Shown here in pieces: positions 23,452 through 35,493 of a stretch of 64,000 nt of DNA (the first letter of the stretch is position 1; each line of letters starts with the position of its first letter). A program made the translations under genes and the position numbers. Below the pieces are notes generated by a model, which saw only the letters and a program-made list of their open reading frames with translations, did not search any database and was not told where the DNA came from. The stretch lies in contig OX637288.1 of assembly GCA_951799445.1 (NCBI GenBank), positions 7,628,501 to 7,692,500 of the forward strand, written 5' to 3'. This stretch comes from Pseudisothecium myosuroides. Lineage: Eukaryota > Streptophyta > Bryopsida > Hypnales > Lembophyllaceae.

Positions 23452-23904
23452 GTCCAGAGTTTGTCAAGCTCTTGCTATTAACTATAGAAGGACAAAGCCT
23501 AGAATCATGCTCTCAAACTTCAAAATATAGCACACTTTGTAAACGCTCCATTTTTGTCACAATAAATGATTGGGTTTTTATCTTTTTCCAAATTTGAAAT
23601 CACGTGTCGTCTATAAGTCATATGATCATATCAGAATTTTTTGTGAAGATTTGAAACTAACATGTGTTTTTTGCAGAAAAAACGACAAAAATTCATATTG
23701 TATATGAATATTAGCCTCAAAATATCTGAATTTTTTTTATATGCATACATGATAGTAAAGAATATTCTAGTATAAACAAAATGTCTATGTACTTCTATAA
23801 ATAGAAAATCATTATACCATAGTTATAGATTTCAAGTTTAATAGAAGAAACAATTTTAGGAATTTTTGAAAATTTCAAGTTTCGAGTAGTTTCCAGATTC
23901 CGAG

Positions 23905-25076
23905 ACTGCCACGTGTCTTCTCCCCCTCCTTTGACACTTTCATAGTCTTCTTACCCTCTTTGTCCCCCCCCCTTTGATTCCTGCCCCCCCCCAATTGTCT
24001 GTGCAAAGCCATGCCACGGAGCTTCACCCACTTTTTGGTTGTCAGAACTTGTGCAGAACGAGTATTGAATTTCACGAGCACTGTCGGTAGGCAAATAGAG
24101 TGAACCGGCCATTTACCGCTCACATCCAAACACCATGCAACACCTCCTCCCAATGACCAAACACTAACAGCATAATTCAATTACCAATTCAATTGTGATG
24201 GGAACAAAATTTTGTATCACCACCCAGTGACCGCACACTGTGCAGTGATTGGTTGCAAGGAATTTTTAAACTAGATTTGAGCTCCATCACCTTCAACTTG
24301 TAATAAAATTTGTAGGAAGAAATCTTTTTACATTTTGTTTTTTGAAGGTGAATCTTAACATGACATTTAATAATCATGCCAATTTTCAAAACATGCAAGT
24401 CTCCATATTTATGTGCAGCTAGAAGGCTTTGAATTTTGTCTGTGCGGTGATTGGCAAATTTACTATAGAGGTTGGGGAAATTAATTGAAGGGGTTTGGGG
24501 TGGGTTTGGGTATTGTTTCAAAGGTTCCGATCGACTCTTGCATCGAGCTAGCTCATTGATTGCACCTAATTAACCCTTAACAAAGACGAAGGGGTGACCC
24601 TCAAAATCATCATTTTGCATTACCGTGTGAATCATTGGCTTAAAAAATTGCAAAAGCGCTCATTGGAAGTCAAGCTACTGTAGAAGATCTTCCCTTTTCA
24701 CAACAAATTCCGAGGATGAGTAGTTGCATCTCTGTCCCATACAATTTGATTGTTTATCATCCATCGGCCATAGAATGGCTGTGTCGACGTTAAGTAATTG
24801 TTGTGTGCTTGAGTGTAGTTTGTCGCCCTAGCTCTTGAGTTTGAACTTGTTAGTCTCTGAGGCGGCGCTAGTGGGGTGCGGGATATTGTGCATTAGACGC
24901 CACGTCAGTTTGGCTTTCAACAGCAGCAGCTGCAAGGCGCCAACCAAGGATTCCCAAGTTTTGAGGTGGAGATGGAGCAGAGCATGCATCAAAATAACTA
25001 CTCAGGCTTCATGGCTCCGCCACCTGATGGAGGGGAAGTCCAGGAAGGCTTCTCAGAGTTGGATGTACATGAATAG
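23905..25076 (+). pseudogene. Gutted array gene copy 3
   Basis: The promoter/leader (G-box at 23,910-23,915, C-rich tract, the word GAGCACTGTCGGTAGGCAAA near 24,078) is present, and so is the last part of exon 2 (about 24,898-25,076). The latter still reads in frame for roughly 58 residues (FEVEMEQSMHQ...MAPPPDGGEVQE) to a TAG stop. Exon 1, the intron and the Gln-rich part are gone, replaced by about 0.75 kb of unrelated DNA that includes a TTAA element. A stop codon lies immediately upstream of the retained frame, so no full protein can be made. Confidence 0.75.
24574..24789. mobile_element. TTAA-flanked MITE inside copy 3
   Basis: Begins TTAACCCTTAAC (24,570-24,581) and ends GACGTTAAG. It is a diverged relative of 10,606-10,828, with its right end shortened. 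It sits within the deleted interior of gene copy 3. Confidence 0.55.
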
Positions 25077-25129
25077 CAAATTTTGACTGTCGCAGTATTT
25101 TATGGTAGCATATATAGTAGGTTTTACAA

Positions 25130-27165
25130 AGAATGTACTGCACTTAGTGGTAATCGTAGCATTATGAAATATCAGACGGTCTTATGTTTTGTTATCATGT
25201 AAATGGAAGTATACTTTTACTCTCAGTCTGGTCTGGCAAAATTGTGTTGCAATATCCTAAGTGATAATTAAGAAGGAAAAGAACAAATATAAAACCCTCA
25301 ATTGTTGTGCATCCTACCCTTGAACCTTAAATCTCGAGCCATTGCTCTGCAACTATATTGCAAGCACTCATTATTACATTTGAAGAACACTAGGTTAAAC
25401 AGTGCATGATATGAGATCATTCACAACAGATTTTCCCAAGTGTCGGGCACCAAATATGTAAAACCACAGGATGAGCATTGACAATACTGTCTGTTGAAAG
25501 TGCTTACTAGGTTTTCTTTTTTATGGTAAAGAAACAGATAGAGAGCAATTGGACACGTACAAAAAAGAATGCCTAGACTTTGGAGCAATGGATTTTTTAA
25601 CTGCAGACATAGGTTAGAGGGAAGGACTTGATCTATTGCAGTGAAGAAAAGTTGTCAACTGGACCCACCCATCATGTGGTCAGAATGATCACCAATCTAA
25701 TTACAGAAGAACGAATCAATATACTTAAGAAATTGCACGTCAATTCCTTTGCTCCCCAATTTATCAAGGTTTCAGGTGCAGAACTGGAACAGTGGCACGG
25801 TGGGAAAGTTCTCTGCTTCATTGATTGCCAGGTTGTAAAGACCAAGGACAACATCTGCACTCAAAACTGTCTCTCCACTTTCTATATTCAATTGGATGAA
25901 ACCAGTCTCTTAAAATCTTAGTATACAAAGACACAAAGAAAAACCACAACGGAGTAGATCCAATTGCTATTACACAGGGTTGATGCTTCGCTGAGACAAG
26001 TTTTAGTTGAGTCTTTGCATCGTAGATTCAACATACAGTAAGTCGACCTTTTGCCACCGTTTCGACCCCTGAGAACTGCTGGGATTACTACCACAAGAGC
26101 AGCTTCCTGCCAATGCAATACCTAATATCTTCTCCTCGCATTGGCTCAGACTTGGAAGAACTACAAACGCAATTGTGAAGAGTTACATCACATCAAATAT
26201 AAAAATACAACCCCTTTTCGAACAGAAATTGATGAATCACATTCTGAGTATGACGAGCAAAATGGTGTGCTTTCACACTTCAATTCCAAACAGAACCTCA
26301 ATTATCTCCAAACAAAAACAAATGACATTCTGATGTGTACGAGTTTGAAGCTTCCAAACCTGCACTGCAAACATTAGCATACCCGCTCAAGCAATGCAAA
26401 CTTGGAAATCACGAAACAATGGGTTCTATGCAAAGAACTATGTGAGGGAGCACCAATGGAGTTTTTTTTTATTATGAACTGCAGTAGCTACTGACTGAAG
26501 CTTTGTTGGGCTTGAAAGACCTCTATTATCCAAAATCAATCTTAGCTGCAATCCCCATGCAAAGTTTCACTAGTTTCACACTAGCACAAAACTTTCTACT
26601 TGTGTCTAAAAGGTAAGTACAAAATCATCATTAACCATAAACTGTCACATCTAGATTCTTGTTTAGAATGAAGACATTAATTTTGTATGTGTACAAGTTT
26701 TAAACATTGGAATTTTGTGTCAATTTGTGGTATGCACAACACTAGCATTTAGAAAATTCATAATTTTATTCTTACGTTCTCCAAATAATATATTGCAAAT
26801 TGTATTGGAGTCCCTTTTCATTCACCAATTTGACTTGGTAGAAATAAATATTGTCATTTAATAGTAACTATGCTTAGCTGCAATTTGTGACAATTATGCC
26901 ACATTTAACTACTTCTGGACTTTTGAAAATCTAGAATTAATAACGGTCATCAAGAAGAAACAAAAAGATCATCAGGAGATGATGCAAAACATTGGGAGAT
27001 CAATACAAAACATCGGGAGATCTATACAAATATTGAGAGATCTATACAAACATCATGGGATCTGCTAATGTTATCATCGGGAGATCCCACGATGTTTTGT
27101 CTAGAATTCATTGAATAATCCAAAAATAGTTAAATGTGGCATAATTAGAAGTGTGTATACCTTTT
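25130..27165 (+). repeat. D-block of unit C
   Basis: Follows the exon 2 remnant of copy 3 and aligns with 1-830/1,820-2,195 and 3,133-5,500 of unit A and with 13,830-15,440 of unit B. It ends near 27,165, after which the sequence is no longer related to the array. It contains one MITE (26,897-27,142). No gene is supported. Confidence 0.75.
26897..27142. mobile_element. MITE, 246 bp, TGCCACATTTAACTA ends
   Basis: The end TGCCACATTTAACTA is repeated in inverted form at the right. AATTA occurs at both flanks. Units A and B read CAATTAG without the insert (5,475-5,485; 15,411-15,417). The interior has several degenerate CATCGGGAGATC repeats (26,960-27,090). Confidence 0.7.
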
Positions 27166-27472
27166 CACCTTACACCATTCACAAGATGACATGTGACACT
27201 TTTTTTTTAAAATGACTTAAATTATGCCAAATTTCACCTTCACGTAGGATAATAGTGACCACCAAAAGTAGATTTTTTACTTGAATGCAATCATTCTATG
27301 GGATTTTATGCAATATATAAGTAGATGCAATTTTAGAAAGTTTGATTATAAGGACTTCAAAGTGTAATTACTTTGATAATTTAACTTGTAAATGCTATTT
27401 AGATATGCTATATGATATAGCTTCTTCAATTTTTATGAAGTTGAATTGTAAAAGAAGATATCAACATTTTAA

Positions 27473-29386
27473 TCCCTAAAGGACCATTGTCCCTTCAGAG
27501 ACAAATGGGTTTTTGGGCAAGTACCTACGGGCTGAAATTTTGTTTTGATTTTTTAAAACTTTTTTTGGAGATAGAAAAACTGATAAGCTTTGTGGGAATA
27601 TAAATTTTTTCACAATTGGTGCCCGAAAAAAAAAGTTATAACCAAATAAGCTCAAATAAGGGGACGGGGGCAGCTCGGGCACCAAAAAAAAATGGACGAA
27701 AATTTGAATTATTTTAAAAAATATTTTTTTCTCATAAATTATACTTTTGTCTATCTGGAAAGCTTTGATTCATTTCATTTGGATATGTTATGAGAAAGTT
27801 ATGGACATTCTTGTTTTCCAAGCAGTTAGAGCATCTTCTTGAAAAAAATAATTTGTGGGATTCATTTTTGAATGCAATTTTTAAAATTATTATTTTTTTT
27901 TTTGGCATGGTTTAGTTTACTTGCTAGAACAATCTCACCATTGGGATTAGTGCATTTTAATTCCATCTAAAATATATGAATATTTTAGATTTTCCTTCTA
28001 TCTTGTACCTACTTCTACTTAACAATTTTTTTAAGAATGATAATTAAGTTATTTTGAATTTTATTTTATTTCCTAGATTCTCAATTCAATTCTCCACTAT
28101 AAAGATTTAACCCCTAAACGTCTGGATTCATCTCCAAAATTGACAATTTGAAAAAACCCATTATAAACTACAATTTGGAAGAATATTTTGGAATTGGTAT
28201 ACAAATGAAAGCTGTAGATTTTGATTTTTAAATTCTATCCGTACGGTTAGATCTACTAATGCTATCACCAATCTTTTTCTATAAATTTTGAAAAGAAAAT
28301 TTCAGAATTCCTTCTAAATTCAATTACAAGTAAAATATTATCATTTTTTGTGTAAAACTTGTTGGAATGGATTTGAAATAAGGTTTTCTTCATATGGTGA
28401 TTTTTTGAAATTTTTGTGACCTTTACATCTTTGACCTCATTTTTGCACATCTAGTTTTGAACTAAAGTCAATGCAAATTGACCACTTGACATACTTCCAC
28501 ATTTATAATTTTAGAAATATATATATTCTAGTAATACCAAATCCAACCGATGGATAGGACAACAACTTGATAAAGTATCACCAAAAATTAGGATGACTTT
28601 CATCCAAGCAGGAATGAGACAAAAACAAGGATCTGAATCTGTTCATCATCTAGAAAATGGACGTCGGAGCGCTCCAAGATTAAAGCTCAAAACTCCGTAG
28701 TGCAAAAATTTTAAGTTAAAAATGTTCAAAGTCATAAAAACTGGTCCTGCAATGTGCTGAAAAACTTGTTTTTTTCACTTTGAACGCAAATATCTTGCAA
28801 TCTGTGCGGTCAAAAATTCTGAAATTTTTTCCACACATTCTCATACTAGTTAGATATAAGATACTTTGGTTATATGTGGAAAAAAAACAATGTTCAATTT
28901 TTTTTACTTTTTACTATAAAAATGGCAGTTTTGAGTGTTTTTTGGCAAAAAAAAAGGCCTTGGTTCTATGAGGTAGAAGGCTCATAAACCGACCATTTGA
29001 GGGCTGGTCCGCCTTTTTCATGTATTTCCTTGGATGTGAATATTTTTAGCTCATTTTTCAGACATGGAGAAGTTGATGAGGAATCTAACCCAAGTCGTTT
29101 CGTATTTTTCTGAGCATTTTTGAATTACTTATGAATTTTCAAACAAGTTGGGTCATAGGTCCCTATTTGTGACCCTAGGTCTTTCATAAATGGTTCACTT
29201 GCAATTCTAAATAAAAATGGGGAAAGCAAAGAGAGTGATTGGCTCTTGCAATTAATAAATCTTTTTTCCTTAGTTCATTCAATGACTATAGTAGTCCATT
29301 TCAGAACCAACTCATGTCCATTTCACAGCCGTTTATAGGGGCCATTCTTAATGCCCAAACTGTTCTTGAACCTTCTACCTTAGGGG
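27473..29386. mobile_element. Nested TTAA-element complex
   Basis: TTAA at 27,469-27,472 and 29,387-29,390. From 27,473 to about 28,975 the sequence is the reverse complement of the 17,386-18,315 element, starting with its right end (CCCTAAAGGACC) and finishing with its left end near GGCCTTGGTTC. It is interrupted by a 569-bp insert. From about 28,975 to 29,386 another element follows, with GGTAGAAGG and CCTTCTACC ends. No transposase frame is visible. Confidence 0.6.
28111..28679. mobile_element. Insert within the TTAA complex
   Basis: Comparison with 17,600-17,700 shows extra DNA here, bounded by TTAA on the left (28,107-28,110) and right (28,680-28,683). The left end starts CCCCTAAACGTC; the right end does not mirror it clearly, so this may be a truncated element. 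Confidence 0.5.
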
Positions 29387-29436
29387 TTAAAGACAAGAGG
29401 TCCATTTGAATTCTTTGATAAAAATTTGCCAGAAAG

Positions 29437-29699
29437 TGTCACGAACATAGTTAAAACCTCCTTCGAGAAACTTGTAGTTAGAGGAAGCTTCTTGAGAAGC
29501 TTCTGAAAGAACCTCCTAGCTGGTAGTATATATAGGAGTCGAGGCTGAGGTAGTCCTCAGTCTCGACAACACCTCTCTTGATCTTAGCTCTTGACTCAAG
29601 CTCTAGTCTTGTACTTCTTGAATTCTAATATCAAGTTTTGTTATCTGGAAACCATCTTGTTTTGTCTTGTCTTGTCTTGTATCTTGCACGTCCGTTACA
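29437..29699 (+). repeat. 5' LTR
   Basis: Starts TGTCACGAAC, ends CGTCCGTTACA. It includes TATATATAGG (about 29,525-29,535) and the repeated TTGTC words near 29,665-29,680. 263 bp. Confidence 0.85.
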
Positions 29700-30084
29700 G
29701 TTTGTCGAGACTGACTCTTCAAATTTTGCTTTGCAAAATTTAATTCCGGCCCTCTTAGCAAACGGACAGAGTGTTAGTTCAGTTCAAACCTTGTCGTGTT
29801 AGTCATTGAAAAGACCAAAGGCAAAACTAATATTTGAGCTTGATTTTTTCTTGATTGTGTGCGGACTACCGCCTTTCTTGAAAATATTGAAGCGCTTAGA
29901 GGTTGCGGACTATCCTCCTCTAAACTAATATTATTTTTTCTCAACAAAGTTATTCTTGATTGCGTGCGGACTACCGCCCTTCTTGAAAACAACTTTGATA
30001 TTTAGAGAATGAGGATTACCCATCTCTAAATTGGTTCTTGAGCAGTAGCTCAATCCTTTTAGTATTCTTGCCGAGTGAATCAAG

Positions 30085-31100
30085 ATGTCAGGAAGCGAAG
30101 ATGCCAATTCAATAGCAACCAAATTAGATCTCATCTTGAAGGCTATTGATTCTTTGTCCATGCGGACAAATGTTCTTGAAGACTTTGTTGCAAATATAAG
30201 CGCAAGAGTGGTTGAAGCATCTCAATCCATTCCATCTGCTTCAATTTCGAGGACAAGTGTATCTGCTCAACACTTTGATTCACACATCTCAAACGCAAGG
30301 GAGCCTCAGATTAATCTCTCCCAAGAGTTCGATGGTTCCAGAGCAAAATTTCAAGGATTTGTGAATCAAGTTCAACTCATCATTTTTCTTCAACCTCAAC
30401 GATATCCGACAGACGAATCACGGGTGGCTTGATTGGAAGCTTGCTCACTAGACAAGCTTTGTCTTGGTTTTCACCCCTATTTGAGAAAAGATCTTCAATT
30501 CTCAACAACTTCGAGACATTCTTAACAGCATTTTCTGAAGCATTTGGAGAACATGAAAAGATCTGTTGGGCAACAACTAAAGTTCGTTCTTTACGACAAG
30601 AATCTTCCTCAGTTTCGCTATATGCATCGGAATTCCGACAACTTGCTTGTGACATCAATTGGGGCGAAGAAGCACTCATGAGTCAATTTCAATGGGGCTT
30701 GAGAGACGACGTCAAGGACTTACTACTATCATTTTCTGATCCCCAGACACTCAACGAAGCCATAAATCAAGCGATAAAATGTGACAATCGATTATTTCAA
30801 CGGCGTCAAAATCGACGGTCATGGACTACGTCAATCGCACAAACAAACACCTCGCCAACGGTCAAGGCAACACATATAACAAGCATACATTTCGAAGGCC
30901 TTGAGGACATGCAAATTGATGCTGTACGATTTGAACCACTTACCGCGTAAGAAAAGAAACGTCGTCTTGATGAAGATTTGTATTTATATTGTGGAGGCCC
31001 TGGTCACAAAGTCACCAATTGCCAGAAGAAGTATAAAAAACATCTTCTCAAGAGAAGAGCCGTACATATATCGAAAAATGAGGACGCTCAGCCACAGTAG
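30085..31100 (+). pseudogene. Chromovirus gag, frameshifted
   Basis: ATG at 30,085 opens a capsid-like frame that must shift near 30,425-30,432 to continue. A premature TAA at 30,948-30,950 follows, and the frame then runs on to a stop at 31,098-31,100. The retrotransposon gag core (LTRQALSWF, then FRQLACDIN) is recognisable at 30,440-30,680. The zinc knuckle near 30,977-31,020 keeps C-G-G-P-G-H-K-V-T-N-C, but the first cysteine position is occupied by tyrosine. Confidence 0.8.
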
Positions 31101-31105
31101 GGACC

Positions 31106-34100
31106 GTGCGGCTCAAGCCTTCAGATTTACAGACGAATTTAGGTCCTCACCTTTCTTCTCAACCTTCTCATTGTTTTACCGTACCTCTACGTTTGGACCC
31201 CAAAAAGAAGTTACGGATTCATGCCCTTTTAAATTCTGGAGTTTCAGCTTGTTTTATGGACGAGGAATTTGCAAAACGTCACAAGATTCCTTTAGTCAAG
31301 AAACCAAACCTTGTACATGTAGAAGCCATAGACGGTCGGACCCTATCTTCGGGCGATGCCACTCATAAAACTAAACATTTAGAGGTTTCATTTGAGGGGC
31401 ATAAAAGTCAGATCATATTCAATGTGATCAAAACTCCATCCAACCCCGTGGTTTTAGGACTTTCTTGGCTCGAAAAATACAATCCAGTTGTGGACTGGAA
31501 ATCATGAAGTCTATCATTTTCTCTAGAAACTTCGGCAACGAAATCTCTTCCAGCGTCTTCAAGTGCTAAGCCCGTACTTATTGGAGCTAGAACTTTTATT
31601 AAAGCAGCAAAAAAGGACAATCCCTATATTATTTACGCAACCCCAGTACGTAACAACAACGATACTTTATCAAGTATTTCAAGTCAGTATGAAGAATTTG
31701 GAGATGTCTTTGAAAAGAAGAACGCCGATATTTTGCCAGAACATCGGCCATACGATTGCGCCATTGATCTTGAAGATGGAGCTCAGCCACCATTTAGTCC
31801 AATCTACAACCTGTCATAGAATGAACTTTCAGCATTAAAAGAGTAAATGGACGAAAATCTTATAAAGAACTTCATTCGACATTCCAAATCTCCAGCTGAT
31901 GCGCCAATACTTTTTGTGAAGAAAAAAGACGATTCTTTACGAATGTGTGTTGACTATCGAGGTCTGAATAAATTAACGATGAAAAATCGATATCCTTTGC
32001 CGTTAATATCTGGACTTCTTGATCAACTCGAACAAGCCAAAATCTATACCAAGATTGACCTTCGTGGAGCGTATAACTTGTTGCGCATAAAAGAAGGGGA
32101 CGAATGGGAGACAACATTCCGAACAAAATATGGATATTTTGAGTATAACGTTATACCATTTGGACTTAAAAATCAACCAGCTATTTTTCAACAGTTGATG
32201 AATGATATTTTCCGCAAATTTTTGGATCAATTTGTCGTATGTTATCTTGACAACATCTTGATTTATTCCAAAAATATTGAAGAACATGAACGACACGTAA
32301 AACTTGTGCTACAGAAGCTACGAGATGCTGGATTATATGCCAAATTAAAAAAATGCGTATTTCATCAACCGCAAGTGGAGTTTCTTGGATACATCATCTC
32401 CAACGAAGGCCTATTGATGGATCCAAAGAAAATTCAAGCTATTACAGATTGGTCAACTCCTCGAACAATACGCGATGTACAGTGTTTTCTTGGATTTGCC
32501 AACTTCTATCGGATCTTCATCAAAAATTACTCACAAGTAGCAGCTCCACTGACTCGGTTGACATATAAAGACAAACTAGATTGGGGACCTGAAGCAGAGA
32601 AGGTTTTTCAACATTTAAAGTCAGCTTTTACAACTGCTCCAATCTTGATCCATCCAAAATTTTCGAAACCATTTTATATGGAAACGGATGCTTCAGATTT
32701 TGCATTAGGAGCAGTTCTTTCGCAAATGGGAGAAGAACAAAGCCTTCACCCCGTCGCGTTCTATTCGAAAAAAAATTCAGCTGCTGAGATTAACTACGAG
32801 ATTCATGACAAGGAGCTCCTTGCTATTGTGGACTCGTTTCAAGGATGGCGCCACTTACTTGAAGGTGCATCACATCGGGTGATTGTATATACAGATCACA
32901 AAAATCTTGAATATTTCATGTCTGCTTGCGTTCTGAATCGACGTCAAGCTCGTTGGAATATGTCTTTATCTCGCTTCGACTTCATTATCACGTACCGTCC
33001 CGGAAAGCAACAAGGATTGTCAGACGCCTTGTCTCGGAAATCGTACTTGGTACCGAAAGAAAGAAAAGCTGCATACGACCAATAACAAATGACTCTCCTT
33101 AAGCCTGAGCAATTCCATCTTCGTGCAACAACTATGGCAATGCCAGTTGATTCTTCGTTCCTTGACCAAGTTTGTGCAGCATCGACTTTGGATCCTCTAG
33201 TTCTTGACATCAAGCGTCGGTCTCACCGTGATGGCGACAATTTCAAGTTTTCAAACAACCTCTTGTATTTTGAAGAACGTTTATACATTCCTGAAGGTCT
33301 TTTGCGCCTTCGAGTTCTTCAAACTCAACATGATTTTCCTGCTGCTAGACATATTGGATTCAACAAAACATTAGAGCTCGTGTCTCGAGATTTTTGGTGG
33401 CCTCAAATGTGGAAGGCTGTCAAAGATTTTGTACTCACTTGTGACACTTATTCAAGGTCTAAGAATCCTCGACATCGGCCGTATGAACATCTCCAGCCAT
33501 TGCCTATTCCAAAGCGGCCATGGTCTTCAATTTCGATGGACTTTATTACGGACTTACCTCCATCCAAGTCTTTTGATTCCATAGATGTAATTGTGGATCG
33601 ACTTACAAAAATGGCGCATTTTATACCATGCAAGAAGACAATCACTAACGAAGAAACAACGAAGCTCTTCTTGGACAATATTTATCGATATCACAGACTG
33701 CCAAACGATATCATATCGTACCGAGGACCTCAGTTTGTTTCCAAGTTTTGGAGATCTCTCTTTGAAACTTTAAAGGTGGATATCAAACTTTCTTCTGCCT
33801 TCCACCCTCAAACCGATGGGCAAACAGAACGCGTAAATCAAGTATTGAAACAGTATTTACGTTGTACCATCAACTATCAACAAGATAATTGGACTTTACA
33901 TCTGACATTGGCGAAATTTGCGTACAACAACACTATCCGAACTTCTACTCGAATAACGCCGTTTTATGCCAACTATGGATACCATCTGAAATTTGATTTA
34001 TTCGGCATTTCTCAAACGGACAATCCGACAGCCAAAAATTTGACTTTGCATTTATCAAAGCTTCATGAAATGATGAAACTTTATCTACAAGCAGCTCAAG

Positions 34101-34579
34101 ACCGTTACAAAACGTCAGCAGACGCGTTGCGCAAAGAATCTCCTCCAATCCAAATTGGCGACAAAATTTGGCTCCTTTGACGCAACATCCAGACTACTCG
34201 TCCATGTGACAAATTGGATTATCATCAGCTAGTCCCATTTTCCATTCAAAAGCAGATCAATCCTATTGCTTATTGATTGGAGCTTCCGACATCTATGAAA
34301 ATCCATCCAGTCTTTCATGTTTTTCTTCTTGAGCCACATAAAGAGTCAAATTTGTCAGGAAAAAGTCAATCACCACCGCCTTCCATCGAAATAGATAATC
34401 ATGAAGAATATGAGGTGGAAAAGGTACTTGATTCACAACGTAGACACGACAAGTTGGAGTATTTGGTACATTAGCGTGGATACGACATTCACGAACGTAC
34501 ATGGGAATCAACAGCGAACTTGATCAATGCGTCGCAAAAGATACATGAATTTTGTCAACTCTATCATGATAAACCGTAG
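31106..34579 (+). pseudogene. Chromovirus pol (PR-RT-RH-IN-chromodomain), multiply inactivated
   Basis: One frame carries all the domains, broken by in-frame stops at 31,505, 31,817, 31,838-31,849 region, 33,083, 34,178 and 34,472. Protease has NSG where the catalytic triad is normally D-S/T-G (about 31,230). Reverse transcriptase has YLDN instead of YLDD (about 32,250). Integrase keeps the HH part of its zinc finger but has C-x-x-Y instead of C-x-x-C (about 33,440), and SYRGPQF in place of the catalytic Asp motif (about 33,717). The chromodomain (34,408-34,579) is interrupted at its conserved Trp. These changes make each activity unlikely. Confidence 0.9.
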
Positions 34580-34793
34580 TCTGTCTAAACAATAACTTCT
34601 TTGAGAAGCCTCCCCACCTGAAGCTCGATATAAAGAAGGGAGAGTTGATACAAACAAGACAGTCTTTATTCTAGTCCTAGAAAATTTTAGTCTTCGATTA
34701 GCTTTTGCAGAAACTCCAATATGTCTAATTGGAGGGTTTTTAAGAGACTCTTTAGATCCAAAGCACACTACCGAGCCCGAGCTTGAACTTTCT

Positions 34794-35168
34794 ATGTCAC
34801 AGTTACCAGACCAGCCTTTACAACCTGTAGATTCTCCTCCACCACAACCTCAAGACGAAGGCAAATCTTCAGCACAACGAAAACGACCACGTACCGAACA
34901 GCCATGGCATGGCAATCTTCAACGTGACACTCGAGCTTTAGTGATCTTATTGCAAGTTGGAAGACTCGAACCTGATGGACCAGAAGTTTTTTTCCAAGGA
35001 TGTTTTGAAGGCCTTAACATGGAGCAGTACTTTGGGTTTCTTCCAGTAGAGGGAAGTCGGGATCACAATCGTTGGTTAAGTGGCCCTGTCCAATCTTTAT
35101 CCAGAGATCAGCGGACAGCTTATGTTGCAGAGACTGTTCGTCGCATTCTTGATTTCTTGCAGATGTAG
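34794..35168 (+). CDS. Extra ORF between pol and 3' LTR, 124 aa
   Basis: An uninterrupted frame, rich in Pro and Gln at the start (PLQPVDSPPPQPQDEG), followed by a basic patch RKRPR and a globular-looking C-terminal half (GRLEPDGPEVFFQGCFEGLN ... RRILDFLQM). It lies after the purine-rich AAGAAGGGAGAG (34,633-34,644) and overlaps the first bases of the 3' LTR. I do not recognise a family. The RKRPR could be a nuclear-localisation signal. It is striking that it is intact while gag and pol are not. Confidence 0.5.
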   Translation: MSQLPDQPLQPVDSPPPQPQDEGKSSAQRKRPRTEQPWHGNLQRDTRALVILLQVGRLEPDGPEVFFQGCFEGLNMEQYFGFLPVEGSRDHNRWLSGPVQSLSRDQRTAYVAETVRRILDFLQM

Positions 35169-35488
35169 AACAAAGACCACTTGAGCTCCTCTTGGAACTC
35201 GTCGCTAGAAGGACGTCCAAGTTGAAGGGAAGCTTCTGGAAGGACGTCCAAGCTAGAGGGAAGCTTCTTGAGAAGCTTCCCAGATAGTAGAAGCTTCTGG
35301 AAGAACCTCTTAGCTGGTAGTATATATAGGAGTCGAGGCTGAGGTAGTCCTCAGTCTCGACAACACCTCTCTTGATCTTAGCTTTTGACTCAAACTCTAG
35401 TCTTGTACTTCTTGAATTCTAATATCAAATCTTGTTATCTGGAAACCATCTTGTTTTGTCTTGTCTTGTATCCTGCACGTCCGTTACA
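35165..35488 (+). repeat. 3' LTR
   Basis: Starts TGTAGAACAAAG and ends CGTCCGTTACA. It is longer than the 5' LTR because of an extra internal duplication of GAAGGACGTCCAAG (35,208 and 35,240). The last 190 bases match the 5' LTR with few differences; the first third is more divergent, so the left boundary is approximate. Confidence 0.75.
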
Positions 35489-35493
35489 GAAAG

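Larger units (their letters stand above)
29437..35488 (+). mobile_element. Ty3/gypsy chromovirus, complete but inactive
   Basis: A 6.05-kb LTR retrotransposon with the target duplication GAAAG at 29,432-29,436 and 35,489-35,493. Order: 5' LTR, gag, protease, reverse transcriptase, RNase H, integrase, chromodomain, an extra ORF, 3' LTR. This order, with integrase after RNase H and a C-terminal chromodomain, defines chromoviruses. Key residues of several catalytic sites are replaced and the frame is broken by stops. It is annotated as an ancient, non-functional copy. No canonical tRNA-Met primer site follows the 5' LTR. Confidence 0.9.

Noticed and set aside
26960..27090. Short spaced repeats that might suggest a CRISPR-like array
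   Set aside because: The CATCGGGAGATC words are irregular in spacing and lie inside a MITE of a plant genome. There are no spacers of constant length and no cas genes.
33089..34180. Integrase ORF as a functional domesticated gene
   Set aside because: It is in frame with the rest of the chromovirus pol, sits between its LTRs, and has lost a zinc-finger cysteine and a catalytic-site aspartate.
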